A stretch of 64,000 bases of DNA from Emcibacter sp. (GCA_021741205.1 JAIOYI010000001.1:62001-126000); one strand, 5' to 3'. Shown: positions 28,101 through 37,266, counted from the stretch's first letter. Translations and numbers: made by a program. The notes: generated from the sequence alone by a model not told the origin.

Positions 28101-28816
28101 ATGATGCCTCCAATAAGGTTTGCCGTGACCCTTTCATTCAGCATGGAAAGCCCAAGGGACAGGGGCACTTTTTTACCTGGCCTGTCTTTTCCCAATGCAA
28201 AAACAATGTTCGCATCCAACTCTTTGTATTTGGCGCTGCCTTCTATCTCAAAGGGACCATTGATGCTTTTGGCAATCACATTGACATTTATTTTTCGGAA
28301 TAATTCCATCTGCCCTGATGTCATATCCTCGAAACTTATTTGTCCGTTGGTAATTTGGAATTGATCAAGACTGATATCAGCTGATGAATTTTGTTGAGAA
28401 ATCTTTGTCTCATCACCTTTGCCCATATCCCAATTCACTCGGCCATCTGGTAATATTTCCAGAGCCACTATAGGATCCATAAGAATAAATTTTTCGACCT
28501 TTACCTTACCCCCAAAAAGAGAGGATAAAACAGAAGGTAAGCTCACTTTAATATCCAAAGATTTCAAAGACACCATAAATTCCGCACGGCCCATATCCAT
28601 ATTAGTCACCGTAACATCTTTTACGGACAAGGCAGACGTCGGCAAGAGTGATAGGGAGATATCACCCTTAATTTTTACAGTACGACCTGTATAATCAGAG
28701 GCAGTTTGCTCTATTTGTTCCTTATATTCATTCCAATTAAGGAAACTGGGAACAGCAAGTACCGTACCAATTAATATTACAATCAGAATGCCAAGGCCTA
28801 GCCCAATTTTCTTCAA
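25151..28816 (-). CDS. AsmA-family envelope protein
   Basis: A 1221-residue protein with one N-terminal membrane helix (GLGLGILIVILIGTVLAVPSF region, residues ~4-24) and a long periplasmic beta-rich body. The start, WNEYKEQIEQTASDYTGRTVKIKGDISLSLLPT (core GRTVKIKGDI), is the AsmA N-terminal domain; near residues 890-1080 are AsmA-C features such as GRLFGGDVEMSGII and GGNIVVSPGSVKGIDIPAL. The last ~80 residues are a Pro/Asn/Lys-rich tail (GGNSPPQTANPPPEDP). AsmA-like proteins are thought to be bridge-like lipid carriers between inner and outer membranes. Single-gene unit; nearly 300 bases of AT-rich DNA lie upstream. Confidence 0.88.
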   Translation of the reverse strand: MKKIGLGLGILIVILIGTVLAVPSFLNWNEYKEQIEQTASDYTGRTVKIKGDISLSLLPTSALSVKDVTVTNMDMGRAEFMVSLKSLDIKVSLPSVLSSLFGGKVKVEKFILMDPIVALEILPDGRVNWDMGKGDETKISQQNSSADISLDQFQITNGQISFEDMTSGQMELFRKINVNVIAKSINGPFEIEGSAKYKELDANIVFALGKDRPGKKVPLSLGLSMLNERVTANLIGGIILSGSDSSFDGKLDVKATDVGDIITVMDQLQKASPSSTAFAQPKFDQDFALETIIEASHDKLAVSEFNIRMGQSRGQGNGEITLNETINFMTSLTINKLDLDPILGPLSAAGYDKTTLNSKEDSEEGGSKLQNDLLKNFSGTLDLKLGALKYNDKIASQISTNITVKNSVVDISSLQARMPGGASLMFKGQIAQEASPENNLISPILTGDISLNASNIRGMLDWLKMDVSDVPEGQLGQFSYHSAIRATPDLLQIYGMEGEVDSVKFKGGVSYAFQTRPSYGINLDIQNLNFDSYQMADKDNPKSLGEILALLDQFDADYKLRLSNVTANSFKIQAGKLEGLLLGGVLNAKIIKLDDMAGVNIVASGQGSNFASKPEFSLNLDANADSLSTLQRVAKIDDKYNLRKLGKIKLSGKISTTLEKMDVDIKSRIGLTNLDVTGSMRSATLKKFPEVGSIDMQVDANSTSLAALIDQLDLPMVKPMAQDDRPINLKGRLKASSDLVDLDGNLSIAAGEIAINGRRKGEGKAATLDVVLDMKGNESREFIRGLGFDFNPSAKKLGAIALKVKMIGNGDHYEFNSIAGDLGPVKLKGSGKLDMAPRVPIFDFNLKAGDIPLHDFMAADTQKKTNTTIKDKKFGQWTKTQMDMSSLSSFEGHATVSAASLRYNAYIFQKPTFETILKDGVLSVNNFTGRLFGGDVEMSGIIGGTGTPKMEMAINLKKASLIEATKSSAGIAPIEGFFDLSGKFNGEGISQYDMISALSGGGNIVVSPGSVKGIDIPALSGQLAKMSDNGAFLKLLGTSLSGGKTSYKGGFSNITVKDGNIQFSPFDLALDGAKSNVKMNVDLLNWAIKSNGILSLMDHPDAPSIGVDIVGDVSNPKITYNTDRLKKYVGAKIASNMLQKIIGNEGGLENIFGDKPKENLPQQNNILTAPKGGNSPPQTANPPPEDPNKTEQDSTKTPEDFGKRLLQKMFEKTKPVPEKEQ

Positions 28817-29112
28817 ACTTTTTTCCCCTTACCCTGATTTGTTTTAATCATATTATCCTATATTTTTTCAATAATATTAATTTATATCATTCTAAAGTTA
28901 TAGAATATATATGACACCAAAACCAAGGCAATATTATGTTTTATTGTTAATAATTTTTCTACTCTCTGTCTCCACTATTACTTTAAAATATTAATAGTTT
29001 TTTTATTTATCCATAAAATTTTCAACTATTTTAATGACAATATGATTGTTTTATTAGATAAAGTGCCAACAATGAGTAGAATTTATACGTATTTTAGGAG
29101 CATTAGGAAAAA
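28817..29112. other. AT-rich divergent intergenic region
   Basis: About 296 bases between the starts of the AsmA gene (minus) and the thioesterase gene (plus). It must hold both promoters. I see a short inverted repeat ATTCTA/TAGAAT (28889-28906) and many T-runs but no promoter I would defend, and no gene. Confidence 0.4.
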
Positions 29113-29619
29113 ATGCCTAAGGAAAAAAAATACGGCCCCATTCATCTGGAAACTGTTATTCATGAAGATTGGATAGATTATAACGGCCATCTGAATATGG
29201 CCTATTATATGGTTATATTTGATCTGGCTCTAACAAATTTTCTAGATAATATCGGTCTTGGTCTGGATTATGTCCAACAACAGGGAAAATCTTTATTTGC
29301 CTTGGAAAACCACATTACCTATCAACATGAGCTTAAACTGGGTGACCCTGTATGCGTGCATATCCAGCTTTTGGATGTGGACAGCAAATTTATCCATTAT
29401 TTTATGAGACTTTTTCACAGAGATTCTGAAATAATCTCTGCTACAATGGAACAGATTTCACTGCATGTAAACATGGAAACCCGAATAGCAACCCGCTTTA
29501 ATACACAAGGAATGGGCATTTTAGAAAATATTTTAAGGGATCACAAGGTTTATGAGAGACCCCGTGAAATGGGGCGTTCCATTGCCATCAGAAGACATCA
29601 CCAAAAACCAGAAAATTAA
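29113..29619 (+). CDS. Hotdog-fold acyl-CoA thioesterase family protein
   Basis: A 168-residue protein of the 4HBT/YbgC-like thioesterase group. The motif EDWIDYNGHLNMAYYM (19-34) carries the Asp-Tyr-Asn-Gly-His-x-Asn pattern at the active site, with the body FALENHITYQHELKLGDPV typical of these enzymes. It would hydrolyse acyl-CoA, but chain length and pathway cannot be deduced; similar proteins occur in carnitine metabolism, for which there is no neighbour here. AGGA lies at a good distance before the ATG. The ClC channel gene follows after 17 bases, so the two may be co-transcribed. Confidence 0.82.
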   Translation: MPKEKKYGPIHLETVIHEDWIDYNGHLNMAYYMVIFDLALTNFLDNIGLGLDYVQQQGKSLFALENHITYQHELKLGDPVCVHIQLLDVDSKFIHYFMRLFHRDSEIISATMEQISLHVNMETRIATRFNTQGMGILENILRDHKVYERPREMGRSIAIRRHHQKPEN

Positions 29620-29636
29620 ATGTCGAGCAACTTTCC

Positions 29637-31412
29637 ATGATGCAGTTCAGAAAATTTTTGGCCATTTTTCAATTGCATAATCTGATGCAGAAAGACAAAT
29701 TATTAAGTAGTATTCTTGCCCTGCTTGTGGGAATCATTGTGGCGTACGCTGCTATTGGATTTCGCTATATAATCTATATCACGCAAGATTTTATGCTTGG
29801 CAGCTCTGATGAAAATATTCTGGATCATGTGGCTAATTTAACAGCGGGGAAGATTCTTTTATCCACCATAAGTGGTGGCCTGCTCATAAGTTTTATTTAC
29901 CGTTACCTCATGAAAAATGATCGTGGCCTTGGTATTGCCGATGTTATGTCGGCTAATGCGATTAATCACACCCATATTCCAACGGGCAAGGGACTATACA
30001 GTGCGCTTGCCTCTGCCATAGCCCTTGGAACCGGTTCCGCCGCAGGACGTGAAGGCCCCGTTGTTCATCTTGGCGCCACCTTATCCTCATGGATTTCCCA
30101 AAAATTACATTTACCGCCCAATATGTCCCGCACTATCCTTGGCTGTGGGGTTGCAGCCGCCGTATCTGCCTCTTTCAATGCTCCTATAGCGGGCGTGTTT
30201 TTTGCCCTAGAGGTCATTTTGGGTCATTATGCCCTCAGTGCCTTTGCTCCCATCGTCATTGCATCTGTATCGGCGGCAATCGTATCACGCATACATTTGG
30301 GAGATTATCCAGCCTTTATTATCCCTGACTATCATATCACCACATTCTGGGAATTTCCCGCCTTTCTCTTACTGGGTTTTATCAGTGCAATTGCCGCTAT
30401 AGCTTTTATAAAATGCCTTTTCTTCACAGAAAATATAGCACAGAAAATCCCCATCCCTGAGTGGGCGCGCCCCCCGCTTGGGGGATTAATGATCGGACTT
30501 ATTGCCTTAATAAGCCCCTATATTTTGGGACATGGATATGGCACAACGGACGGTGCCTTAAAGGAATTATTTTCCTTTAAAATTTTGCTTTTGCTCATTG
30601 TCTTAAAGATTGCCGCATCCTCCATCGCCTTAGCCTTTCGTTACGGTACGGGAATTTTTAGTCCATCCCTGTTTTTGGGTGCTATGGTTGGCGGTGCCTT
30701 TGGTTTTGTTGCAAGTTTTGCAGCGGGTTTAATTGGAGATCAAACCTTCAGCTATGGCCTTTATGCCATTGTTGGGATGGGCGCTGTATCATCTGCGGTG
30801 CTCGGGGCGCCGATTTCCACCATTTTGATTATATTTGAACTTACGGGGGATTATCAAATTACCATTGCCCTTATGGTATCGGTTGTTATTTCAAATCTTG
30901 CCACCCAACATTACTTAAAAAATATCTCTTATTTTCATATGCAGTTGAAACAAATGGGGCTTGATCTCGAAGGAGGTCGTGCACGCCATATTATGCGATC
31001 AACCTTTGTGCGCTCCCTCATGTCTGATCGCTATGCAATCGTCACAACCGAGGCGCCCATAGACCAGATTCAAGATATGTTACTCACCCCCAAAAACGAT
31101 AATATTTTCGTCATCGACAAAGGCAACAAAATAGTGGGATCCATCACAGTCGCAGACCTGAGACTTGTCCATAATAAACAGGGCAATGGCTCCCATCAGA
31201 CCACCTTAAAATCCAGTGATATATGCAGACCCCTGTCCGTTGTTCTAACACCGTCCGACAATCTTGAAGATGCTTTCCAAAAATTTGATCATAGCGGTGA
31301 AGAAATTTTGCCCGTGGTCACGGACGATGCCGAAACGGAAATTATTGGGGTTCTTTATCAGAAACATGTTTTGCAAGCCTATAACAAGGCCTTACTCGAA
31401 GAAAAAGAATGA
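29637..31412 (+). CDS. ClC-family chloride channel/transporter with CBS domains
   Basis: A 591-residue membrane protein with the ClC helices and selectivity motifs: GSAAGREGP (the gating glutamate is Glu139) and GTGIFSPSLFLGAMVGG (337 onward). The region after ~440 is cytoplasmic and carries two CBS domains (MSDRYAIVTTEAPIDQIQDML and DICRPLSVVLTPSDNLEDAF; only the repeats' beginnings are quoted), which in ClC proteins bind nucleotides. It could be a Cl-/H+ exchanger or a channel; the sequence alone does not decide, though the proton-pathway glutamate would be the test. It starts 17 bases after the thioesterase gene and ends 54 bases before the helicase gene. Confidence 0.92.
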   Translation: MMQFRKFLAIFQLHNLMQKDKLLSSILALLVGIIVAYAAIGFRYIIYITQDFMLGSSDENILDHVANLTAGKILLSTISGGLLISFIYRYLMKNDRGLGIADVMSANAINHTHIPTGKGLYSALASAIALGTGSAAGREGPVVHLGATLSSWISQKLHLPPNMSRTILGCGVAAAVSASFNAPIAGVFFALEVILGHYALSAFAPIVIASVSAAIVSRIHLGDYPAFIIPDYHITTFWEFPAFLLLGFISAIAAIAFIKCLFFTENIAQKIPIPEWARPPLGGLMIGLIALISPYILGHGYGTTDGALKELFSFKILLLLIVLKIAASSIALAFRYGTGIFSPSLFLGAMVGGAFGFVASFAAGLIGDQTFSYGLYAIVGMGAVSSAVLGAPISTILIIFELTGDYQITIALMVSVVISNLATQHYLKNISYFHMQLKQMGLDLEGGRARHIMRSTFVRSLMSDRYAIVTTEAPIDQIQDMLLTPKNDNIFVIDKGNKIVGSITVADLRLVHNKQGNGSHQTTLKSSDICRPLSVVLTPSDNLEDAFQKFDHSGEEILPVVTDDAETEIIGVLYQKHVLQAYNKALLEEKE

Positions 31413-31466
31413 TGATTTTCTATTAAAAATCCTGTCTTTTCAAAAGAAATAAAGTATATAAGAAGC

Positions 31467-33785
31467 ATGTCCGACCCATTTGATCTTGATAATTTAAACA
31501 CCCCTGATACCCCTTATAGAGCGGGGGATCAAACCTCTATGCCCGCAGCATATTTAGAAGGCCTTAATTCCCCACAAAGGGAGGCCGTTGAAGCTATTGA
31601 TGGTCCCTTGCTTGTTCTTGCGGGGGCAGGAACTGGAAAAACCCGCGTTCTGATCACCCGACTTGCCCATATTCTGGCAACGGGAAGCGGCTATCCCGGG
31701 GAAATTCTTGCGGTCACATTCACCAACAAAGCCGCCCTGGAAATAAAAGAACGGGTGGGTCATATTATTGGCGATGCGGTTCACAGTCTTTATTGGATGG
31801 GTACTTTCCATGCCATTGGCGTTAAAATTCTGCGGCGGCATGGCTCTTTTGTGGGGCTTGAAAATAATTTCACCATTTTAGATGATGATGATCAATTACG
31901 CCTCCTGAAACAAATTGTGCGAGGGGCTAATATTGACGAAAAGAAATTTCCGCCTCGTATGCTCGCAAGCGTGATTGACGGCTGGAAGAATCGTGGTCTG
32001 TTGCCCAATCAAGTACCAAAGGAAGAGGCTCATAAATATGCCAATGACAAAGCCATTATTTTTTATCGTGACTACCAGTCCCGCCTAAAAAATCTGAATG
32101 CGGTTGATTTTGGCGACCTTATTTTGCTTTGTTTGACATTATTACAAAATAATCCAGCCATTCTTTCCGACTATCAACGCCGCTTTCGCTATATTCTGGT
32201 GGATGAATATCAAGATACCAATGTAGCACAATATTTATTGCTGAGGCTCCTTGCCCAGTCTCACAAAAATATTTGCTGTGTGGGGGACGATGACCAATCT
32301 ATTTACGGTTGGCGGGGTGCCGAGGTTGGTAATATCCTACGTTTTGAGCATGACTTTTCTGACCACCCTCTCGGTGCCCGCATCATTCGGCTGGAACAAA
32401 ATTACCGCTCCACCCATCATATTTTGGGGGCATCTGGCGGTCTTATATCCTTAAATGAAAGTCGCCTTGGCAAAACACTCTGGACAGAAAAAGAGGGCGG
32501 CGAGAAGGTGACCGTCAATCCCGTCTGGGACGGGCGAGAAGAAGCCCGCAATATTGGTGAAATGATCGAAGAACGTCAACGCAAAGGCCAAAAAATAAGT
32601 GACATGGCTATTTTGGTTCGGGCCAGTTCTCAAACCCGTGAATTTGAGGAACGGTTTTTAACCTTGGGACTTCCCCACCGCATTATTGGTGGCTTTCGTT
32701 TTTATGAGCGTGCGGAAATTCGGGATATGACGGCCTATTTACGCCATATACATAACCCCAATGACAGCCTCGCCTTTGAACGCATAATCAATGTCCCAAA
32801 ACGGGGTATTGGCGACAGTACGGTCAAAAAAATTCATGATATTTCCCGCAGCCAGCAATGTTCCTTATCAAAGGCTGCGGAAATCATCCTTGATACGGGT
32901 GACATTAAAGGCAAAGCTAAAAATAACCTTAGAGAATTATTAGATAATTTCAACCGCTGGCGGGATATAGGAAAAGACAGTGACCATATTGCCTTGACCG
33001 AAACCATCATGGAAGAAAGTGGCTACCGTGATATGTGGCGTCATGATAAATCCCCAGATGCCGAAGGAAAGCTTGAAAATTTATCAGAATTGATCCGCGC
33101 TCTAGAGCCCTTTGAAAATTTAGAAGAATTTTTAGAGCATATTGCCCTTGTCATGGAGAATACCCAAAATAATCATCAGGATAAGGTCAGCATTATGACC
33201 CTTCATGGAGCTAAGGGGCTTGAATTTGATACGGTATTCTTACCCGGCTGGGAAGAAGATTTATTCCCGAGCAAAAAATCATTGGAAGAGAATAGCACAA
33301 AAGGATTAGAGGAAGAGCGCCGACTTGCCTATGTGGGGCTGACCAGAGCCAGAAAAGAAGCTCATATTTTCCATACGTCTTCCCGTTATCTGTATGGTCA
33401 ATATACAAACCCCATTCCATCCCGTTTTATCAGTGAACTGCCCAATGAACATACCGAAATTAAGTCTTCTCAAACCATGTATGGCCAAGCCACTCCGAGC
33501 GGCTTTTCAGACACGCCACCCGCTTGGTCCCAAGGATATATAAGGCCCCATGATCAATCCCATATTGCATCCCAACTGGATCGGAGCCGAGCCAAGAAAA
33601 ACTATACCGTCCCCAAAATTTCACAGAAAAAAGAGTTAACATCAGATTTTGACATTGGGGACCGCATTTTCCATGACAAATTCGGCTATGGACATATTGT
33701 GAATATTGACGGCAATAGGTTAGAGATTAATTTCGACCATGGATCTTGCCGAAAACTTATGGATAGTTTTGTGCGCTCCGCTTAG
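31467..33785 (+). CDS. UvrD/PcrA-type ATP-dependent DNA helicase
   Basis: Superfamily 1A 3'-to-5' helicase for nucleotide-excision and mismatch repair or replication-fork clearance. The 772-residue length fits. Motif I is AGAGTGKT (52-59), motif Ia AVTFTNKAA, motif II VDEYQDTN (~249-256), motif III GDDDQSIYGWRGA, motif IV LEQNYRS, motif V MTLHGAKGLEFDTVFLPG and motif VI EERRLAYVGLTRARKE. The C-terminal end, FDIGDRIFHDKFGYGHIV, is the Tudor-like domain that contacts RNA polymerase in PcrA/UvrD. It converges on the DUF2807 genes with 10 bases between stops. PcrA versus UvrD naming is not resolvable here. Confidence 0.95.
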   Translation: MSDPFDLDNLNTPDTPYRAGDQTSMPAAYLEGLNSPQREAVEAIDGPLLVLAGAGTGKTRVLITRLAHILATGSGYPGEILAVTFTNKAALEIKERVGHIIGDAVHSLYWMGTFHAIGVKILRRHGSFVGLENNFTILDDDDQLRLLKQIVRGANIDEKKFPPRMLASVIDGWKNRGLLPNQVPKEEAHKYANDKAIIFYRDYQSRLKNLNAVDFGDLILLCLTLLQNNPAILSDYQRRFRYILVDEYQDTNVAQYLLLRLLAQSHKNICCVGDDDQSIYGWRGAEVGNILRFEHDFSDHPLGARIIRLEQNYRSTHHILGASGGLISLNESRLGKTLWTEKEGGEKVTVNPVWDGREEARNIGEMIEERQRKGQKISDMAILVRASSQTREFEERFLTLGLPHRIIGGFRFYERAEIRDMTAYLRHIHNPNDSLAFERIINVPKRGIGDSTVKKIHDISRSQQCSLSKAAEIILDTGDIKGKAKNNLRELLDNFNRWRDIGKDSDHIALTETIMEESGYRDMWRHDKSPDAEGKLENLSELIRALEPFENLEEFLEHIALVMENTQNNHQDKVSIMTLHGAKGLEFDTVFLPGWEEDLFPSKKSLEENSTKGLEEERRLAYVGLTRARKEAHIFHTSSRYLYGQYTNPIPSRFISELPNEHTEIKSSQTMYGQATPSGFSDTPPAWSQGYIRPHDQSHIASQLDRSRAKKNYTVPKISQKKELTSDFDIGDRIFHDKFGYGHIVNIDGNRLEINFDHGSCRKLMDSFVRSA

Positions 33786-33795
33786 GCCCCAATCA

Positions 33796-34569
33796 TCACT
33801 GAATAATCACGTGTTTTTTCTTGTCCGAATGATCCCTGATCTGTTTTGGGTGGCCAAAAACATTCACATCACCAGATCCCGAAACATCCACCTCAAGGGT
33901 ATCACTGGCATAAACTTCTATATTACTCGAACCTGAAATATCGACGTCCGCCGTATGACATATAAAATTCTTACCTGAAAATTCTCCCGAACCATTGATA
34001 TCAATAGAAAGCTTATCGCAGTCCCCTTTCAAAACAACCAAACCACTACCGTCAATATGCACATCACTCTCTTTGGTCTGAAAGGAAGCGCTTCTGAGCG
34101 TGCCAGAACCATTAATCTCGATCTGTAAAGCTTCACTTTCTCCTGAGATATCAATGGTGCCAGAACCATTAATGACGGCCTTAAAACTATTGCCCAAAAT
34201 CGACTCTATTTTTGCCATAGCCGAACTATTTAGGGTTATTTTTCTCAATAAGGGTAAGCTCATTGTAATTTTAGGTGTATGTCTCTGCCAGCCGTTAGAA
34301 TATCCCTTCTTATACTCCAAAACCAAAGTTTGACCCTTAACATAAAGTCGGAGATTTTCGATATCCTTCTCATCGGCCTCAATATTCAGACTATAATCCT
34401 GACCTACAATGATATTCAGATCGGCTGGAATATCTACGCTAATCTTTTCATAGTCGCCAATAGGGTAATGCTGTTCACCCTTAACAATCTTATGGTCATC
34501 TGCCGAGGCGAGATATAAAATCATACCAATAGCAAAAGTCGCTATTCCAAAAAGTTTGAGATAACCCAT
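33796..34569 (-). CDS. Secreted DUF2807 (head GIN) beta-solenoid protein, third of three
   Basis: A 257-residue exported protein. The N-terminus (MGYLKLFGIATFAIGMILYLASA) is a signal peptide or membrane anchor. The rest is a DUF2807 domain: short repeats such as INGSGTIDISG, INGSGTLRS, INGSGEFSG, ISGSSNIEVY and VSGSGDVNVFG, spaced about 20 residues, that would stack as a beta-solenoid. Two cysteines flank one repeat with exactly 19 residues between, as in both neighbours. It ends in a charged tail (DHSDKKKHVIIQ) after GHPKQI. It is 61 bases downstream of the second copy. Function of DUF2807 proteins is unknown; an adhesin or scaffold role is guessed from the fold. Confidence 0.82.
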   Translation of the reverse strand: MGYLKLFGIATFAIGMILYLASADDHKIVKGEQHYPIGDYEKISVDIPADLNIIVGQDYSLNIEADEKDIENLRLYVKGQTLVLEYKKGYSNGWQRHTPKITMSLPLLRKITLNSSAMAKIESILGNSFKAVINGSGTIDISGESEALQIEINGSGTLRSASFQTKESDVHIDGSGLVVLKGDCDKLSIDINGSGEFSGKNFICHTADVDISGSSNIEVYASDTLEVDVSGSGDVNVFGHPKQIRDHSDKKKHVIIQ

Positions 34570-34630
34570 ACTAACCTCTCCTACTCACTGTAATTCATTA
34601 TATTTGTCATAAACCACAGCAGAAAATAAA

Positions 34631-35383
34631 TTATTTATCGCCCTCAATAATAAATTCCGAACTGCCCGTGGATTTATTCTTTACGGATTTCGGATGGCCA
34701 CTTACCATCACATTGGAACTGCCGCTTGTATCGACTTCTAGTGTTTCACTGGCAAAAATCATGGCATCACCAGAACCGCTAATATTAATCCAAGCATTGG
34801 TGCAGGTCAGTTTCTCACCCTTAAAGTCGCCAGATCCGCTAATGGACATTTTCATATCGCCGCATTTTCCCTGAAGAGCAACATTCCCCGAACCATTGAT
34901 TTCAGTCCTAAGATTTTCGCTGTCAAAATTTTCGCTCTTAATATTACCAGAACCATTAATTTCAATATCAAGTTTCTTGCCCTTGCCAGAAAAAGTTACG
35001 TCACCTGAACCATTTATATGCACGCCAAAGGACGGAGAATTCACATCACGAATTACCGCATCGGAGGAGCCATTCACCGTAAAGTTTGTTAATTCCTGCA
35101 TGGTAATTGTCACCTTAATACGACCTATATGGCCTGATTTTTTCTTTTTCTTTATAGTAAGAAGGCCGTCTTTAACTGCAAATATAACTTTATCAAAATC
35201 TTCCGCTTTACCTTCCATATGAAAAGATGGGGTCTTACCAACAGAAATATCAAAATCAAGGGGAGCTTTAACATTTATCATAGAAAAAACATCCAAAGTA
35301 ATATTCTTATCTGCCGCTTGAGAAGATGGAATTAACATACCTGTCATCATAGCCGCTATCATGGGGGTCAATATTTTATTCAT
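34631..35383 (-). CDS. Secreted DUF2807 (head GIN) beta-solenoid protein, second of three
   Basis: A 250-residue exported protein with a clear signal peptide (MNKILTPMIAAMMTGMLIPSSQA-AD). The body has the densest GSG repeats of the trio: INGSGDVTFSG, INGSGNIKS, INGSGNVALQG, ISGSGDFKG, ISGSGDAMIF and TSGSSNVMVSG. The pair of cysteines (KCGD ... LTCTN) has 19 residues between them. A lysine-rich turn, KKKKKSGH, precedes the repeats. The ending GHPKSVKNKSTGSSEFII parallels the other copies. It sits 35 bases downstream of the first copy; the three are probably one operon on the minus strand. Confidence 0.85.
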   Translation of the reverse strand: MNKILTPMIAAMMTGMLIPSSQAADKNITLDVFSMINVKAPLDFDISVGKTPSFHMEGKAEDFDKVIFAVKDGLLTIKKKKKSGHIGRIKVTITMQELTNFTVNGSSDAVIRDVNSPSFGVHINGSGDVTFSGKGKKLDIEINGSGNIKSENFDSENLRTEINGSGNVALQGKCGDMKMSISGSGDFKGEKLTCTNAWINISGSGDAMIFASETLEVDTSGSSNVMVSGHPKSVKNKSTGSSEFIIEGDK

Positions 35384-35418
35384 GGGTTTATTCCTTTGTT
35401 CGTGTAATATTTTTCAAT

Positions 35419-36072
35419 CTATTTTTTGTGAACTGTAATACGGCTCAACCAATTTTTATCTTGCTTGATTTCTTGGGGATTACCATAAAGATCGATTTTA
35501 CCAATACCATTAATCTGAAGGTCGGCGGACTTTGAACCATAAGTATCAACATTCCCAATGCCATTTATCTTTATTTTTGTATGGTCACATTTCAGATTGC
35601 GCGCCTTAATATTGCTCGCACCGTTTGAATGAACTGCAAGCTCGGTACAGCTGCCCGAAACTTCTATATCGCTAGTACCATTAACACCCAAGACAACTTT
35701 CTTGCTGTTGACATTTTTTATGTTAATTGAACCCATCCCGTTCATCTCTAATCCCTTAAATTCAGGCATGGTAATTGTCATATGAATATCGGGATCAAAA
35801 ATCGTAATGACGTCATTATCTTCATCACTTTCTATAATCAGTGTATGATCTTCAACACGCATAGTCATTTTGGCGATCTCTTTTTGATTACCCTTAAGCG
35901 TTACGGAAAAGTCCTGTCCCGCCTTAACGTCAACCTCCAAAGCCCCATTCACTCTAATTCTATCAAAAGACGATAAATCACGGGATTCTGTAATATCTTC
36001 TGCATGAACCCCACTCGGAGTTACCATGTTCAATCCAGCAAAGGTCAATAATATAAGAAAGTACCGCATCAT
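35419..36072 (-). CDS. Secreted DUF2807 (head GIN) beta-solenoid protein, first of three
   Basis: A 217-residue exported protein, shortest of the trio, with a signal peptide (MMRYFLILLTFAGLNMVTPSGVHA-ED quoted in part: cut near GVHA). The repeats are degenerate: MNGMGSINIK, VNGTSDIEVSG, SNGASNIKARN, INGIGNVDTYG, INGIGKIDLYG, so GSG has become GIG, GTS or GAS. The conserved cysteine pair with 19 residues between (SCTE ... LKCDH) is kept, as is the end motif GNPQEI. As first gene it would carry the operon promoter; upstream are 216 bases to prmA, which is divergent. Confidence 0.82.
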   Translation of the reverse strand: MMRYFLILLTFAGLNMVTPSGVHAEDITESRDLSSFDRIRVNGALEVDVKAGQDFSVTLKGNQKEIAKMTMRVEDHTLIIESDEDNDVITIFDPDIHMTITMPEFKGLEMNGMGSINIKNVNSKKVVLGVNGTSDIEVSGSCTELAVHSNGASNIKARNLKCDHTKIKINGIGNVDTYGSKSADLQINGIGKIDLYGNPQEIKQDKNWLSRITVHKK

Positions 36073-36288
36073 TCTTGTCCTCTATAACGATATAATAGGA
36101 TACTATTGTACTAAATTCTGTTCCTAGGATACAAGTGGAGCCAAGGTCAATTCACCGCAAAAAGGCCTCTGTTGATCTCATTTTACCCTTTATTTGTGGA
36201 AGATTTGCGGAAATTACATTTTTTATTCGCATTATTATTTATTACGGTATAAGTGCTGTGACTTATAAAAATAACATGATGTGATACT

Positions 36289-37218
36289 ATGCCAAGCTGG
36301 AAAATAAACCTAACCATTCATCAAGATATCATCCCCATCGTTGAAGAAATCATGGGCACACTTGATGAAGATAACCCACCAACTTTATGTGATTTTGAAA
36401 TCATAGAGGATGACCAGATAAGATTATTGGAAGCCTATTTCATCACAAAGCCAGATATTGACCTTCTAAAACATCACCTGTTGGATGTGGTTCCACAAAT
36501 TGCAGAGGCTTTGACCACATTATCGCTGCATGAGATCGAAGAAAAGGATTGGGTGTCTGAATCACAGAAGTTCCTTCAACCCGTTGATAGCGGATTATTT
36601 TTCGTTTATGGCAGCCATGATAAGGATAAAATTCCAGAAAATCGCATTAATCTTTTGGTTGAAGCGGGACAAGCATTTGGAACAGGGCAACATGAAACCA
36701 CCCACGGCTGCCTCTTGGCTATCGGAGATTTAGCCGAAGAATTGGTGGATACAAAAACCCCAAAGATTGTCCTTGATCTGGGGTGTGGCTCTGGGCTACT
36801 TGCCCTTGCCATGAGCAAAATCTGGCCCATAACCATTATGGCGAGCGACATCGACCCCATCGCAACAGAGACCACAATAGAAAATGCTTTGGCAAATCAA
36901 ATACCCCTTGTTGATACGGATTCTGGCAAGGCTGGTATTGCCGCCTTCACCAGTGACGGTTTTTCTGATCCTAAATTAAGTCAGGCTGGCCCCTATGATG
37001 TTATTGTGGCCAATATACTGGCTAAACCCTTGCAAGAAATGGCAGGCGATATTGTTGCCCATTTATCTGAAAAGGGGACATTGATTCTGTCGGGCTTATT
37101 GGATGTGCAGGAAGATGCCGTTTGTCAGGCCTATAAAAAACAGGGCATGACCTTAGTCAAGCGTTACATCAGGGGAAATTGGCATAGTCTTTTGTTAAGA
37201 CGGCAAAATGTGAAATAA
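36289..37218 (+). CDS. prmA: Ribosomal protein L11 methyltransferase
   Basis: Trimethylates several amino groups of ribosomal protein L11 with SAM. The 309-residue chain has the substrate-binding N-terminal domain, the family signature GQAFGTGQHETT (127-138), SAM motif I DLGCGSGLLALA (163-174), the motif ASDIDPIATE and the catalytic-region VANILAKPL. The N-terminal part is less conserved than in E. coli, which is normal for alphaproteobacteria. It is divergent from the DUF2807 operon. After the stop is an imperfect hairpin facing the next, convergent gene. Confidence 0.93.
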   Translation: MPSWKINLTIHQDIIPIVEEIMGTLDEDNPPTLCDFEIIEDDQIRLLEAYFITKPDIDLLKHHLLDVVPQIAEALTTLSLHEIEEKDWVSESQKFLQPVDSGLFFVYGSHDKDKIPENRINLLVEAGQAFGTGQHETTHGCLLAIGDLAEELVDTKTPKIVLDLGCGSGLLALAMSKIWPITIMASDIDPIATETTIENALANQIPLVDTDSGKAGIAAFTSDGFSDPKLSQAGPYDVIVANILAKPLQEMAGDIVAHLSEKGTLILSGLLDVQEDAVCQAYKKQGMTLVKRYIRGNWHSLLLRRQNVK

Positions 37219-37221
37219 AAA

Positions 37222-37266
37222 GCCCGCAATAACCGATCATTCATTATGACCTAGATTATCACGGGC
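37222..37266. terminator. Imperfect hairpin after prmA
   Basis: GCCCG (37222-37226) pairs with CGGGC (37262-37266), followed after two mismatches by four more pairs; the tail AATCTTTGTT is only partly T-rich. It lies between the convergent prmA and the next small gene and may end both transcripts. Confidence 0.4.
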
